Assembly (NCBI RefSeq): GCF_963667685.1
Contig: NZ_OY763931.1
Coordinates: 868,001 to 932,000 of the forward strand
DNA: 64,000 nt
Source: Maridesulfovibrio sp.
GTDB lineage: Bacteria > Desulfobacterota > Desulfovibrionia > Desulfovibrionales > Desulfovibrionaceae
Reading direction: 5' to 3'
Under the pieces are notes generated by a model that saw nothing but the letters and a program-made list of their open reading frames with translations, made no database searches and was not told the DNA's origin. Made by a program: the position numbers and the translations under genes. Positions 1 to 9,449 of this stretch are shown here, piece by piece (the first letter of the stretch is position 1; the number at the start of each line of letters is the position of its first letter).

Positions 1-817
1 CTGCGGATTCGCCCTTCTTCTTGATGGCAATCTGCCAGCGATAGTGATGCGCTGTAGCACCGAGACGTTCCTGAAGAGCAGGATCGGTCACCTCGGCAAC
101 CATACCATCCAGAGGATAATCGGTTGCGGCCCAGAGCTCATCTGTAATTTCCCAGACCCGGCTTACCAGCTCGTCGCCATCAACGACTTTCTTGGGCAGA
201 GTAGTATACGGGACAAAACGAACCGCTTCATCCTGTAAAGCCTGCTTAGAGGCCTCGTTTACCTTATCAGAATTGATGATCCCTACTACCATGTTTCGCG
301 GATGCTCAAAGGAATCTGCGAGGTGTTCAGCAAAGTATTCCTGACTACAGACAATCTCCCCCACACCCTGTGCGCGTCCGCCAACAGCTATCACCCCCTT
401 GGCAAAGGCGCTTGAAATTTCATAGCCCACTTCACCGTTACCACGGGTAGCAAAAACTTTCCCGTCATCACGGGCAGCCAGACCATCCAGCTTGGGAGTC
501 ACACGATAAGTAACCTTTTTAATTCCCAGTGCACTGGCTTCTTTCTGCACACGTGCAACAAAACGCTGAAGCTCGTCAACTGTGTAAGCTTTTTCAGTAG
601 ATAACATGGGACGCGGATGGCGAACCTCAACCTTTTCGCTGAAACTCTCAGGCTCCACGTTGGTTAAAAACGGATGCTCAGGATCAAGATCACGCAGCTG
701 CTCGGTCAGTTCATCATACCGGGCGTCACTAATAGTCGGCATACCACGGCGGTATGCTTCGTTATGCTTCTCCAAAAGAGAAACTAATTCTTCAATTTCT
801 TTAGTTTTATTCTTCAC
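1..817 (-). CDS. Divergent NAD-dependent DNA ligase, N-terminal part (cut by window edge)
   Basis: Conceptual translation gives the Ia and adenylation domains of an NAD+-dependent DNA ligase, which seals nicks through an enzyme-AMP lysine. An N-terminal helix leads into PTISDARYDEL, the usual Ia signature. The adenylation motif I is TPKLDG with the catalytic lysine. Motif V is recognisable as RWQIAIKKKGE. Motif III reads RGNG instead of RGDG and the following GxTGEDVT is replaced by GEVGYEIS, so this is not a canonical housekeeping LigA and may be a paralogue. No ATG is available; the GTG at 815-817 is chosen because it gives the expected helix, although no strong Shine-Dalgarno is seen. The OB-fold, zinc, HhH and BRCT regions lie outside the window, so completeness is unknown. 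Confidence 0.8.
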   Translation of the reverse strand, partial: MKNKTKEIEELVSLLEKHNEAYRRGMPTISDARYDELTEQLRDLDPEHPFLTNVEPESFSEKVEVRHPRPMLSTEKAYTVDELQRFVARVQKEASALGIKKVTYRVTPKLDGLAARDDGKVFATRGNGEVGYEISSAFAKGVIAVGGRAQGVGEIVCSQEYFAEHLADSFEHPRNMVVGIINSDKVNEASKQALQDEAVRFVPYTTLPKKVVDGDELVSRVWEITDELWAATDYPLDGMVAEVTDPALQERLGATAHHYRWQIAIKKKGESA

Positions 818-1007
818 TTTAAACTTTATGCTTTAATGCGCAATGCGCTTTTATGGATAAAAGATGCCCCGGCGGCCATCCGAGCCTCAAAAAATTATTA
901 TGGCTTTGCCGTCTGCATATACAAAAAAACGTTTTAATAAAACAATCTGCAAAATTTACCAGAAGATCTTTGAAAAAGAGTGAACGGAAGATGGAAAAGG
1001 CACAAAA

Positions 1008-2045
1008 CTACAAAATTTTGCTGATCGCTGAAAGATCGGATATTTTTCCGACGGTAAGCAGAGTATCTCCAGCTTCAATCATTTCTTTGGGTCCGGGGTT
1101 GAAGACCATTTCACCGCTGCTTTTACGGATAGCAATAATAATCAGGTTGAAGCGAGGACGTATTTTGGATTCAATCAGGTCCTGCCCGACCAGCTCGGAA
1201 AAATCGGAAACAAAAAGCTCTTCCATCTGCAAATCGATTTTGCCGCGCATGGCAATATCAAGAAAGTTGGTCACTGTGGGACGCAGCACGGACTGGGCCA
1301 TACGGATTCCACCTATTGTATGCGGCAACACAACCCGGTCCGCACCGGCAAATTCGAGACGAGAAATACTGGCGGTATCATTCCCACGGGCAATGATGTT
1401 CACATTGATGTTGGACTGACGGGCAATGAGGGTTACGTATACATTTGAAGCTTCATCGGAAAGAGCGGCAATTAGAGTCTTGGCATTTGCCAGTCCTGCA
1501 AGCTGCAAAATCTCATCACAGGTTGCATCACCTTCAATACAGGCAATTCCGGCGGATTCCATTTGCAGAATAAGTTCAGGGCTATTATCAATAACTACGA
1601 TATCCAGCCCTTCGTCCATGATCTCTTTAGTTACAATGGCACCAATTCTACCATACCCGCAGACAATAATATGATTTTTAAATTTACCGATTGTCTTCTG
1701 CATCCTACGTCTCCCTAAAATTGCCTGCAACCGCCCTTCCACCAACAGCTGTGAAAAAGCACCGATCAAATATGCAAAACCACCGACACCGCCGAGAATG
1801 AGAATAGAGGTAAAAACCCTGCCGTCATCCGATAAGGGCAAAACTTCCATAAATCCTACAGTGGAGAGCGTAATCACAACCATATAGAAGCTGTTCAGGA
1901 AATTCCATCCTTCCAACCACATATAGCCGATGATTCCGCCGATAAACACAAGCACCATATAGATGAAGCCGGAGATAAGCCCCCAGAACATCCCAAAATC
2001 ATGCCTTAAGTGGAGCAGCCTTACGAATATGGATTTGGATTTCAT
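1008..2045 (-). CDS. Two-TM potassium channel with RCK (TrkA-N/TrkA-C) domains
   Basis: 345-residue inner-membrane K+ channel. Two hydrophobic helices (about residues 20-45 and 78-100) flank a pore loop; a TrkA-N Rossmann domain follows (about 120-235, with the nucleotide-binding GYGRIG) and a TrkA-C domain ends the protein (about 255-345). The selectivity filter reads TVGFMEV (T62-V68) rather than TVGYGD; a phenylalanine variant is known in this RCK subfamily, but methionine at the second-glycine position is unusual. TrkA-C domains often bind c-di-AMP, and a diadenylate cyclase is encoded at 39566-40315. It lies 35 bp downstream of uvrB in the same direction. Confidence 0.85.
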   Translation of the reverse strand: MKSKSIFVRLLHLRHDFGMFWGLISGFIYMVLVFIGGIIGYMWLEGWNFLNSFYMVVITLSTVGFMEVLPLSDDGRVFTSILILGGVGGFAYLIGAFSQLLVEGRLQAILGRRRMQKTIGKFKNHIIVCGYGRIGAIVTKEIMDEGLDIVVIDNSPELILQMESAGIACIEGDATCDEILQLAGLANAKTLIAALSDEASNVYVTLIARQSNINVNIIARGNDTASISRLEFAGADRVVLPHTIGGIRMAQSVLRPTVTNFLDIAMRGKIDLQMEELFVSDFSELVGQDLIESKIRPRFNLIIIAIRKSSGEMVFNPGPKEMIEAGDTLLTVGKISDLSAISKIL

Positions 2046-2080
2046 TCCTGACAGTCCAGTTTGATTGTTAACCGACAGTG

Positions 2081-4087
2081 TTATCCGAGACTGAGAATCT
2101 TTTCACGCAGGTTCTGGATACGGTCACGCAGTTCAGCGGCTTTTTCAAATTCAAGCTCAGCAGCGTATTTACGCATATCCTTTTCAAGCTTGCGAACTTC
2201 TTTTTCCATTTTTGCGGGATCAAGTCCGTACTCGGCAACGTCTTCGGCCGCAATCTTGACCTCGCTGCCCGACCAATTGTCAGAGTACAATGTTCCCAGC
2301 ATATTATCCAGTGATTTAGCAATGGTCTGTGGCACAATACCATGCTCTTCATTATAAGCAATCTGCTTGGCTCGGCGGCGATATGTCTCGTCCATGGCCG
2401 TACGCATCGATCTTGTAACATTATCAGCATAAAGAATAACCCGTCCTTCGGAATTTCGAGCTGCTCGCCCAAAAGTCTGAATCAGGGACCGGGTGGAACG
2501 CAGGAAACCTTCCTTGTCAGCATCCAGAATAGCTACGAGGGAAACTTCCGGAATATCAAGCCCCTCACGAAGCAGGTTAATTCCTACAAGAGCGACAAAC
2601 TCCCCGGCCCGCAAGGACTGGATGATAGCCATTCGCTCCATGGTATCAATGTCGGAATGCAGGTACTTGGCCTCCACTCCCATCTGATTAAAATAGTCGG
2701 TCAGGTCTTCGGACATACGCTTGGTCAGGGTGGTTATCAGCACCCGCTCGCCACGCTTTTCGCGCTCTTTGCATTCGGCCAGCAGATCATCCATCTGCCC
2801 CTTGACCGGACGGACCTCAATCTCAGGATCAAGCAAACCGGTAGGACGGATAATCTGTTCTACAACCAGACCTTGCGCCCGCTCCATTTCCCATGGTCCG
2901 GGAGTTGCGGAAACATAGACAGTCTGCCCTATAATGTCGAGGAATTCTTCAAAGCATAACGGGCGGTTATCAAGAGCTGAAGGCAACCTGAACCCGAAAT
3001 TAACCAGCGTGGTCTTACGCGACCGGTCACCGTTATACATAGCGCCAACCTGCGGAACCGCTATATGCGATTCATCCATAAACAGCAGAAAATCATCCGG
3101 GAAATAATGGATCAGGGTTGCAGGCGGTTCACCTTCCTTACGTCCATCCAAATGCCGGGAGTAGTTTTCAATCCCGTTGCAGTAACCGATTTCTTCGATC
3201 ATCTCCAGATCATACATGGTACGCTGCTCTATGCGCTGCGCCTCAATAAGCTTATTGTCAGCTTTGTAGGAAGTCAGAGTCTCAGCCAGTTCCTTACGGA
3301 TATCTTCCCTCGCCCGCTCAAGGTTATCCTGATCAGAAACAAAGTGACTGGCCGGATAGATGACTGTTTTACGTCTGCGTCCGGTGACTTCACCGGTCAA
3401 AGGATCGGTTTCGAGAATAGAATCAATTTCGTCGCCGAAAAATTCAATTCGCAAAGCCTGTTCCCTGCTATAGGCCGGGATAATCTCAATAACATCACCA
3501 CGCACCCGGAAAGTTCCGCGGTGGAAATCATAATCATTGCGTTCATACTGAACTTCAACCAGCCGGTCCATGAGCTTTTCCATGGACATTTCCTGCCCTT
3601 CTTCCACCGGGATAATCATCTTGGCATAAAATTCGGGCGAACCGAGACCGTAAATGCAGGAAACTGAAGCTACAATAAGCACATCACGCCTTGTCAGCAG
3701 TGCATGTGTTGCGGAATGGCGCAGTTTATCAATGTCATCGTTAATAGAGGAATCTTTCTCAATGTAGGTATCCGAGTGGGGAAGATATGCTTCCGGCTGA
3801 TAGTAATCGTAATAACTTACAAAGTACTCGACGGCGTTATGCGGAAATAATGATTTAAATTCATTGAAAAGCTGAGCCGCAAGGGTCTTGTTGGGGGCCA
3901 TTACCAGCGTGGGCCGGTTCAATTCTTTGATGACGTTGGCCATGGCAAAAGTTTTACCAGTACCGGTCGCTCCGAGCAGAACCTGATCCTGCACGCCCTG
4001 CTTGAGATTTTCCACCAGCTGCTTAACTGCTTCAGGCTGGTCGCCCTTAAGTGTATAATCACTTACAAGTTCAAAATTGTTCGCCAT
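2081..4087 (-). CDS. uvrB: UvrB, excinuclease ABC subunit B
   Basis: Damage-verification helicase of nucleotide excision repair, loaded by UvrA and partner of the UvrC nuclease in the cytoplasm. The 668-residue length is normal. Visible elements are the N-terminal DQPEA segment, Walker A GATGTGKT (K45), the beta-hairpin [12 protein letters not shown] near residue 95 that is inserted between DNA strands, the helicase box VSATPG, motif [11 protein letters not shown], and a C-terminal UVR domain with [12 protein letters not shown] that contacts UvrC. It starts at an ATG and is transcribed divergently from the unknown gene at 4189. No obvious LexA box was recognised in the 101-bp divergent spacer. 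Confidence 0.98.
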   Translation of the reverse strand: MANNFELVSDYTLKGDQPEAVKQLVENLKQGVQDQVLLGATGTGKTFAMANVIKELNRPTLVMAPNKTLAAQLFNEFKSLFPHNAVEYFVSYYDYYQPEAYLPHSDTYIEKDSSINDDIDKLRHSATHALLTRRDVLIVASVSCIYGLGSPEFYAKMIIPVEEGQEMSMEKLMDRLVEVQYERNDYDFHRGTFRVRGDVIEIIPAYSREQALRIEFFGDEIDSILETDPLTGEVTGRRRKTVIYPASHFVSDQDNLERAREDIRKELAETLTSYKADNKLIEAQRIEQRTMYDLEMIEEIGYCNGIENYSRHLDGRKEGEPPATLIHYFPDDFLLFMDESHIAVPQVGAMYNGDRSRKTTLVNFGFRLPSALDNRPLCFEEFLDIIGQTVYVSATPGPWEMERAQGLVVEQIIRPTGLLDPEIEVRPVKGQMDDLLAECKEREKRGERVLITTLTKRMSEDLTDYFNQMGVEAKYLHSDIDTMERMAIIQSLRAGEFVALVGINLLREGLDIPEVSLVAILDADKEGFLRSTRSLIQTFGRAARNSEGRVILYADNVTRSMRTAMDETYRRRAKQIAYNEEHGIVPQTIAKSLDNMLGTLYSDNWSGSEVKIAAEDVAEYGLDPAKMEKEVRKLEKDMRKYAAELEFEKAAELRDRIQNLREKILSLG

Positions 4088-4188
4088 TATGATAGGTTCC
4101 CGACTTGTGCTGTTATATTAAAATAGTTATGTTGCGATGATAAACAAGCTGAACAAGCATATTAAAACATTCATTTTGCGAGGTAGCA

Positions 4189-4686
4189 ATGATTCCTATA
4201 ATCCAGATTGAAAACGGCGAGATTCCCATTCATCGCGGATATGCCCTGTCCATGATAATCAAGAGTTTTAAAGGACGCCGTGATGTGGAAGTTCATCTAT
4301 TCAGACCAGAGTGGGACGATGCAGATGAAAGTCAAATCAAATGGGACAACCTCTTCGGCGGTCCGGCAACACTTGATGCCATCCCCAATGAAGAGAAAGA
4401 CCGCAAAATCATTCTTGAATCCTTCACCCGCGAAGAGCGCGATCAGGTAGTTGACTATCTTAAGGACCACTACTCTTCAAGGCTCGAGTCCATATTCTCC
4501 GCCCCCATGGGATTTCCCGTACCCACCGGTCTACCTCCGCTTTCAACCATCACGGAAGGCAAAGATATCGGGTTGATAAAATTCGAAAAAGTACCCCACT
4601 TCAACCTGCCCTTCGCCCTGCGCGGTCTCTACAACCTCGGCGCGCACCGACCTCTGGTCGAAACCCGCGAAGGTGATGACAACTAA
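4189..4686 (+). CDS. Conserved hypothetical protein, 165 aa
   Basis: Soluble protein with no signal peptide or membrane segment and no domain I recognise. It opens with MIPIIQIENGEIPIHRGYA, has an acidic centre (WDDADESQIKWDN) and a proline-rich stretch near residues 104-113 (MGFPVPTGLP). The ATG at 4189 follows a GAGG ribosome binding site at a good distance. It is monocistronic, divergent from uvrB, and ends at a hairpin terminator shared with aat. Codon use matches its neighbours, so it is probably an ordinary lineage-specific gene. Function unknown. Confidence 0.75.
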   Translation: MIPIIQIENGEIPIHRGYALSMIIKSFKGRRDVEVHLFRPEWDDADESQIKWDNLFGGPATLDAIPNEEKDRKIILESFTREERDQVVDYLKDHYSSRLESIFSAPMGFPVPTGLPPLSTITEGKDIGLIKFEKVPHFNLPFALRGLYNLGAHRPLVETREGDDN

Positions 4687-4694
4687 ACATATGA

Positions 4695-4730
4695 AAAAAG
4701 CGGATGATTTTCTAAAATCTTCCGCTTTTT
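4695..4730. terminator. Bidirectional intrinsic terminator
   Basis: Outer arms AAAAAGCGGA and TCCGCTTTTT with an inner GATTTT/AAAATC stem. It has an A-run on the left and a T-run on the right, so it can stop both the plus-strand 165-aa gene and the convergent aat gene. Confidence 0.85.
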
Positions 4731-4735
4731 GATTT

Positions 4736-5458
4736 CTAGCTCAAAATCTCCGTTATCATCTCGTATTCCCCCCCCATAAATTCCCATCGCCCTCTCAAGG
4801 CTGGAAACTCCAAGGACTCATCAAGCATTTCTAGAAAAGACTCCCGGCTGACTTCCTCGGCCCCAAGGGATTTAAGATGATCTGTCGGCTGCTGACAATC
4901 AACAAAATGAAATTCGCGGTTTTTCAACCATTGAACAAGATATGAAAAACCGAACTTAGATGCATCCGGCTCAAGAAAAAACATGGATTCCCCTGAGAAA
5001 AATTTACCCAGAGAAACTCCGTAAAGACCGCCGGCAAGATTGCCGTGCTTGTTCCATACTTCCACACTGTGCGCAAAGCCCAGCTTGTGGAGCTTAACAA
5101 AAGCCTCAATCATTTCCGGCAGAATCCATGTTCCGGCCTGTCCCGGACGGAATTTTCTGGCACAGTTGGCAATCACACTTTCAAAAGCGTGATCAAGGGT
5201 AACAATATATTCCTTCTTTCTTACCTTGCGCCGCACCCGCCGTGAAATATGCAATTTATCGAAATCAAGTATCAAACGCGGATCGAGAGACCACCACAAA
5301 ATCGGAGATTGTTCATCATACCAGGGAAAAATACCAGAAGCATAGGCAGAGAGCAGCCGTTCAGGGCTTAAATCTCCTCCGACTGCAAGCAACCCATCAG
5401 GCTCCGCCTCTTCGGGATGTGGGAATACGGGGTCTTCTATCAATCTGTAAACAACCAT
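4736..5458 (-). CDS. aat: Leucyl/phenylalanyl-tRNA-protein transferase
   Basis: Transfers Leu or Phe from aminoacyl-tRNA to proteins with N-terminal Lys or Arg, creating N-degrons. The 240-residue protein carries the family signatures FPHPEEAEPDGLLAVGGDLS, GIFPWY, WWSLDPR and FFSGESMF. The ATG at 5458 has an AGGA site 5-6 nt upstream. Its placement next to clpA and clpS is functionally coherent: Aat makes the primary destabilising residue, ClpS recognises it and ClpAP degrades the substrate. The N-end rule branch is therefore largely clustered here, although a separate terminator (5563-5596) shows aat has its own transcription unit. Confidence 0.97.
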   Translation of the reverse strand: MVVYRLIEDPVFPHPEEAEPDGLLAVGGDLSPERLLSAYASGIFPWYDEQSPILWWSLDPRLILDFDKLHISRRVRRKVRKKEYIVTLDHAFESVIANCARKFRPGQAGTWILPEMIEAFVKLHKLGFAHSVEVWNKHGNLAGGLYGVSLGKFFSGESMFFLEPDASKFGFSYLVQWLKNREFHFVDCQQPTDHLKSLGAEEVSRESFLEMLDESLEFPALRGRWEFMGGEYEMITEILS

Positions 5459-5562
5459 AATAATCCTTTGGTCATCATCCTATATTAATACTAACTGATA
5501 ATTAGAATTTAGCAATAGAGCCGAACAATTATATTGACTGGTATTTTTATAACCAAACTTAA

Positions 5563-5596
5563 TAAAAAAAGGGAGGCTTCCATACGAAAGCCACCC
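5563..5596 (-). terminator. Intrinsic terminator of the clpS-clpA unit
   Basis: Read on the minus strand, a GGG-T-GGCTT arm pairs with AAGCC-T-CCC across a short loop and is followed by seven T residues. It lies 46 bp beyond the clpA stop codon. Confidence 0.85.
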
Positions 5597-5641
5597 TAAT
5601 TTATAACATTTAGTATGACATATAGATTTATTTTGAATCAG

Positions 5642-7954
5642 CTACTTCTTGCTTACAGACTTGTACTTGAAGCTGAGCTTCTCGTCTTCGCCCTTTCCGG
5701 CTGTAGATACCTGCACGGTTCCACCCTTTACCAGCTTGCCAAAGAGAATTTCATCTGCGATTTCATCCTTGATGGAAGTCTGGATCAGGCGGGCCATAGG
5801 CCTTGCGCCGTAAGCCGGATCATGTCCCTTCTTTGCCAACCAGTGGCGGGACTTCTTGGTAAGCTCAATAGTAACCTTATTATCCAGCAACTGACCGTTG
5901 AGTTCCTTGACGAACTTATCAACGATGAGTTCCATGACGTCAATATGCAGGGAATTGAAGGGTACAATCGCATCAAGCCTGTTGCGGAATTCAGGGCTGA
6001 AAATCTTTTCAACCGCCTTGAGTCCTCGGCCCTTGTCTTCACCGCCCTTCACGCTGGCACCGAAACCGATACCGCCCTTAGCCATCTCACGCGCTCCGGC
6101 ATTGGAAGTCATGAGCAGAACAACATGCCTGAAGTCAGCCTTACGGCCGTTATTGTCGGTCAGAGTCGCGTAGTCCATAACCTGCAAGAGGATATTAAAT
6201 ACGTCCGGATGCGCCTTCTCAATTTCATCAAAAAGAATTACGCAATGCGGATTCTTACGCACACCTTCAGTCAGCAGACCGCCCTGATCAAAACCGACAT
6301 AGCCCGGAGGCGCACCGATAAGTCTGGCCACCGCATGCTTCTCCATGTATTCACTCATGTCAAAACGCATGAAGTGGACACCCATTGTTGAGGCGAGCTG
6401 GCGGGCCAATTCAGTCTTACCCACCCCGGTAGGTCCGGTAAGCAGGAAAGAACCGGTAGGTCTGCCGATCTGCTTCATCCCCGCGCGGGAGCGGAGGATC
6501 GCCTTGGTGATCAGGTTTACAGCCTCATCCTGTCCGAAAACAACGTTCTTCAGGTTTAAGTCAAGTTCCTGCAAACGTGAACGGTCGGACATGGTGATGC
6601 GCCTTGTAGGAATGCGGGCCATCTTGGAAATAACCTTTTCAACATCAGCGACAACAATACGGTTATCTTTACGCTTGCGCTGGCTAAGATTGTAGAAAGC
6701 TCCAGCCTCATCAATTACGTCGATAGCCTTATCAGGCAGAAATCGTTCGTTAATGTGTCTTGCGGAAAGCTCCGAAGCGGCTTTAATGGCCGAAGGAGCA
6801 TAAACAACGTTGTGGTGTTCCTCATAGTAAGGCTTAAGACCCTTAAGAATTTCTATGGTTTCTTCCACAGAAGGTTCGGTAATGTCGATCTTCTGGAACC
6901 TGCGGGAAAGCGCACGATCCTTTTCAAAATGGTTCTTGTATTCCTCATACGTGGTAGCACCGATACAACGGATTTCACCGGAACCGAGGAAAGGTTTAAG
7001 AATATTGGAAGCGTCCATTGATCCGCCGCTGGTTGCTCCAGCACCTACGATAGTATGGATTTCATCCACAAAGAGGATGGAACCTTCCTTATGCTTAAGC
7101 TGGCTAAGCACACCCTTGAGCCGTGATTCAAAGTCACCGCGATACTTGGTTCCTGCCAGCAACGCTCCCATATCAAGTGCGAAAACATCGGTGTTCTCAA
7201 AAGCCGCAGGAACATTACCCTTGGCAATGGCAAGAGCCAGACCTTCGGCCATAGCGGTCTTACCTACACCGGGATCACCCACGAAAATAGGGTTGTTCTT
7301 ACGCCGGCGGGAAAGAACCTGCAATGTACGCTCAACTTCATTATCACGTCCGATGAGCGGATCTATCTTACCGTCCCGAGCTCGTTGGGTTAGATTGGTA
7401 GTGAATTCTTCCAGCGGGGATTCTTTGCCATCCTTGCCGCCGCCGGGACTGCCATCAGGTGACGCACCGCTCCCCCTGCGCTGGGGATTAGGACTTATGT
7501 CCAAGCCTTCGGTCCAATCTCCTCCCTCACTCATGGAATGAGAAATATATTCAAGAATATCAAGACGCGAAATATCATGCGTCTTCAGGAAATAAACCGC
7601 ATAGGAATCTTCTTCCTCAAACATGGCGGCTACCACGTCGCCGACCTCAACCAAATCCTTTCCTGCCGCCTTCTTCTGCCAGATAGCCCTTTGCAGCACC
7701 CGCCTTACACCCAAAGTCTGGATAACCTCGGTATCAACGCCTGCAGGCAGGGGTTCGAGATTTTCATCAAAAAAACGTTCCAACTGGCTACGGAGCTTTG
7801 GAAGCTCTGCACCACACCCGGATATTATGTCCGCACCAACCTCTTCTTGAATTATCGCATAAAGCAGATGTTCAAGAGTAAGGAATTCGTGATTTCTAAT
7901 CCTGACTTCATTAACCGCAGAAGTCAGTGCTTGTTCCAAAGCCTTACTGAGCAT
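5642..7954 (-). CDS. clpA: ClpA, ATPase subunit of ClpAP protease
   Basis: AAA+ unfoldase that feeds substrates to ClpP in the cytosol. The 770 residues show an N-terminal Clp repeat domain (residues 1-145), a Gly/Ser/Pro-rich linker (about 155-180), D1 with Walker A GDPGVGKT and Walker B LFVDEIHT, and D2 with Walker A GPTGVGKT and VILFDEIEKAHPDVFN. A ClpB-type middle coiled coil is absent, which identifies ClpA rather than ClpB or ClpC. clpS lies immediately upstream with one intervening base, so the adaptor and unfoldase are co-transcribed. Confidence 0.97.
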   Translation of the reverse strand: MLSKALEQALTSAVNEVRIRNHEFLTLEHLLYAIIQEEVGADIISGCGAELPKLRSQLERFFDENLEPLPAGVDTEVIQTLGVRRVLQRAIWQKKAAGKDLVEVGDVVAAMFEEEDSYAVYFLKTHDISRLDILEYISHSMSEGGDWTEGLDISPNPQRRGSGASPDGSPGGGKDGKESPLEEFTTNLTQRARDGKIDPLIGRDNEVERTLQVLSRRRKNNPIFVGDPGVGKTAMAEGLALAIAKGNVPAAFENTDVFALDMGALLAGTKYRGDFESRLKGVLSQLKHKEGSILFVDEIHTIVGAGATSGGSMDASNILKPFLGSGEIRCIGATTYEEYKNHFEKDRALSRRFQKIDITEPSVEETIEILKGLKPYYEEHHNVVYAPSAIKAASELSARHINERFLPDKAIDVIDEAGAFYNLSQRKRKDNRIVVADVEKVISKMARIPTRRITMSDRSRLQELDLNLKNVVFGQDEAVNLITKAILRSRAGMKQIGRPTGSFLLTGPTGVGKTELARQLASTMGVHFMRFDMSEYMEKHAVARLIGAPPGYVGFDQGGLLTEGVRKNPHCVILFDEIEKAHPDVFNILLQVMDYATLTDNNGRKADFRHVVLLMTSNAGAREMAKGGIGFGASVKGGEDKGRGLKAVEKIFSPEFRNRLDAIVPFNSLHIDVMELIVDKFVKELNGQLLDNKVTIELTKKSRHWLAKKGHDPAYGARPMARLIQTSIKDEIADEILFGKLVKGGTVQVSTAGKGEDEKLSFKYKSVSKK

Positions 7955-7955
7955 A

Positions 7956-8264
7956 CTAGACCTCTTCGATTGTGCATTTCAGCGGGTAGCCTGCCTGCTG
8001 TGCAAGCTGCTTGACCATTTCAACGCGTGTTTCAGCAACTTCTGCCGTATAAACTCCACACACTCCGACCCCATCATTGTGGACCTTGAGCATTATCTGC
8101 GTGGATTCCTCTTCTGTTTTCCTAAAAACCTGCATGAGCACGGCAACAACGAATTCCATAGAAGTGTAGTCATCATTGTGCAGCAGCACCCGGAACTTCC
8201 GTGGTTCTTGCAGCTCATCCTCTTGCAATACATCAGACTCAAAATCTTCTTTATATTCAGGCAT
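7956..8264 (-). CDS. clpS: ClpS, N-degron adaptor of ClpA
   Basis: Small adaptor that binds N-terminal Leu, Phe, Trp or Tyr and delivers the protein to ClpA. The 102-residue protein has a flexible acidic N terminus followed by the core RKFRVLLHNDDYTSMEFVV, where the DDYT segment lines the N-degron pocket. It ends with GVYTAEVAETRVEMV and the QAGYPLKCTIEE tail. First gene of a two-gene operon with clpA. The ribosome binding site is weak (AAAAAGAT). Confidence 0.97.
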   Translation of the reverse strand: MPEYKEDFESDVLQEDELQEPRKFRVLLHNDDYTSMEFVVAVLMQVFRKTEEESTQIMLKVHNDGVGVCGVYTAEVAETRVEMVKQLAQQAGYPLKCTIEEV

Positions 8265-8392
8265 TTTATCTTTTTCTTAATTTTTTTTATGTTTGACTAT
8301 ACTTAACAATAAGAACAATTTCCCGACCTGTCGAGGAAGAATTTGTTATTTATAAGCTATAATCAACTTAAATCATCATAATTACAGGGGTG

Positions 8393-8968
8393 TTAAAGTA
8401 AAACTTTAATCTCTTCAGGAGTAAATATAAAGTTCTCATCCGGAACCAGCCCATTCTCTTTTCGGTAGTCGCGGTTCAACTCATGATAAGTCTTCGTGCA
8501 GGAATCTTCAAAACTGAGACCAAGGATCTGCGCACAGTTCAAAATTCCGTCCTCACCACCTTCAACTTCAATAAACGGGCCAAATGGGAGCAGATCCAGA
8601 CAGACATGACATCCTGCAAATTCCCACTCTTCCCTGATCTTCTCATAGCTGAAAACAGGAGAATATCCCAAAACCTGCAAAGCTGCCACAGTCTCATCGA
8701 AATTCGATACTTCGGTTTCGTGCTCAATATAAACCTTAGCCTTACCAGAAATCGGAGCAGCGGGAATACGCTTTACGGTCATGGTTACTTTATCAGCCTG
8801 TCTGACACGCAACAACGCAGAGCGCTTATAAAGAGTGCGGCCGGGATCATCGAGCACAATATTGCGCTCATAGTTCCGGGTCAAAAATTTACCACCCTGC
8901 CCCTGCAGAGTCTTCCGAATTTTGTCGTGATCTGCATTCAGGTATTTCAATTCAGTTTCAAGAGCCAT
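8393..8968 (-). CDS. CYTH-domain protein (class IV adenylate cyclase / triphosphatase family)
   Basis: 191-residue single-domain CYTH protein forming the triphosphate tunnel fold. The N-terminal ExExK metal/phosphate motif is present as ETELK, and alternating charged strands follow (ALLRVRQAD, MTVKRIP, EHETEV, IREEWEF). The family includes class IV adenylate cyclases, thiamine triphosphatases and inorganic triphosphatases, and sequence alone does not settle which. No partner domain is attached. It is divergent from the fluoride channel gene with 69 bp between them. Confidence 0.85.
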   Translation of the reverse strand: MALETELKYLNADHDKIRKTLQGQGGKFLTRNYERNIVLDDPGRTLYKRSALLRVRQADKVTMTVKRIPAAPISGKAKVYIEHETEVSNFDETVAALQVLGYSPVFSYEKIREEWEFAGCHVCLDLLPFGPFIEVEGGEDGILNCAQILGLSFEDSCTKTYHELNRDYRKENGLVPDENFIFTPEEIKVLL

Positions 8969-9037
8969 TTTGCTTTTCTCTCTAAGCTTGAAGTGCTACA
9001 AAACATTAATAAATGAACGTTACTGAAGGACATGATT

Positions 9038-9418
9038 ATGCATAGATATTTATACATCGCGGCGGGCGGCGCAGCCGGAAGCCTATGCCGCTATCTTGTT
9101 TCAGGTGTTGCCCAGCGAATGGTTGATTCTCCTTTTCCAGCAGGAACATTCACCGTAAACATGATCGGTTGCCTTCTTTTCGGGTTGGTAACCGGATTAT
9201 TCGAAGATCGCCTCGGCTTCCCTCCGGAGATGAGGCTCCTGATCCTGACCGGATTTATGGGCGCATTCACCACATTTTCCACATATATGTTCGAATCCGC
9301 AAACCTTGTAAAATCCGGACAATGGGCCATGGCCGCCATGAATATCGGTGGTCAGAGTATTTTTGGATTTTTCTGCATCATCGGCGGATTGGCACTGGGC
9401 AGACTTATAGTTTCCTGA
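9038..9418 (+). CDS. crcB: Fluc/CrcB fluoride ion channel
   Basis: Exports fluoride across the inner membrane as a dual-topology dimer. Four hydrophobic helices and the signatures AAGGAAGSLCRY, GTFTVNMIGC and GFMGAFTTFSTY are present; the asparagine and the phenylalanine-box residues are intact. Of two in-frame ATGs (9032 and 9038) the second is preferred because AAGGA at 9026-9030 then lies 7 nt upstream; at the first ATG it would be only 1 nt away. DUF190 follows 31 bp downstream on the same strand. A fluoride riboswitch was looked for upstream and not seen. Confidence 0.95.
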   Translation: MHRYLYIAAGGAAGSLCRYLVSGVAQRMVDSPFPAGTFTVNMIGCLLFGLVTGLFEDRLGFPPEMRLLILTGFMGAFTTFSTYMFESANLVKSGQWAMAAMNIGGQSIFGFFCIIGGLALGRLIVS

Positions 9419-9449
9419 TCAAAACAACATATTACCCGGAGAACCTGTA

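Noticed and set aside
8969..9037. Fluoride riboswitch before crcB
   Set aside because: The leader is only 69 bp and lacks the conserved core and pseudoknot pattern.
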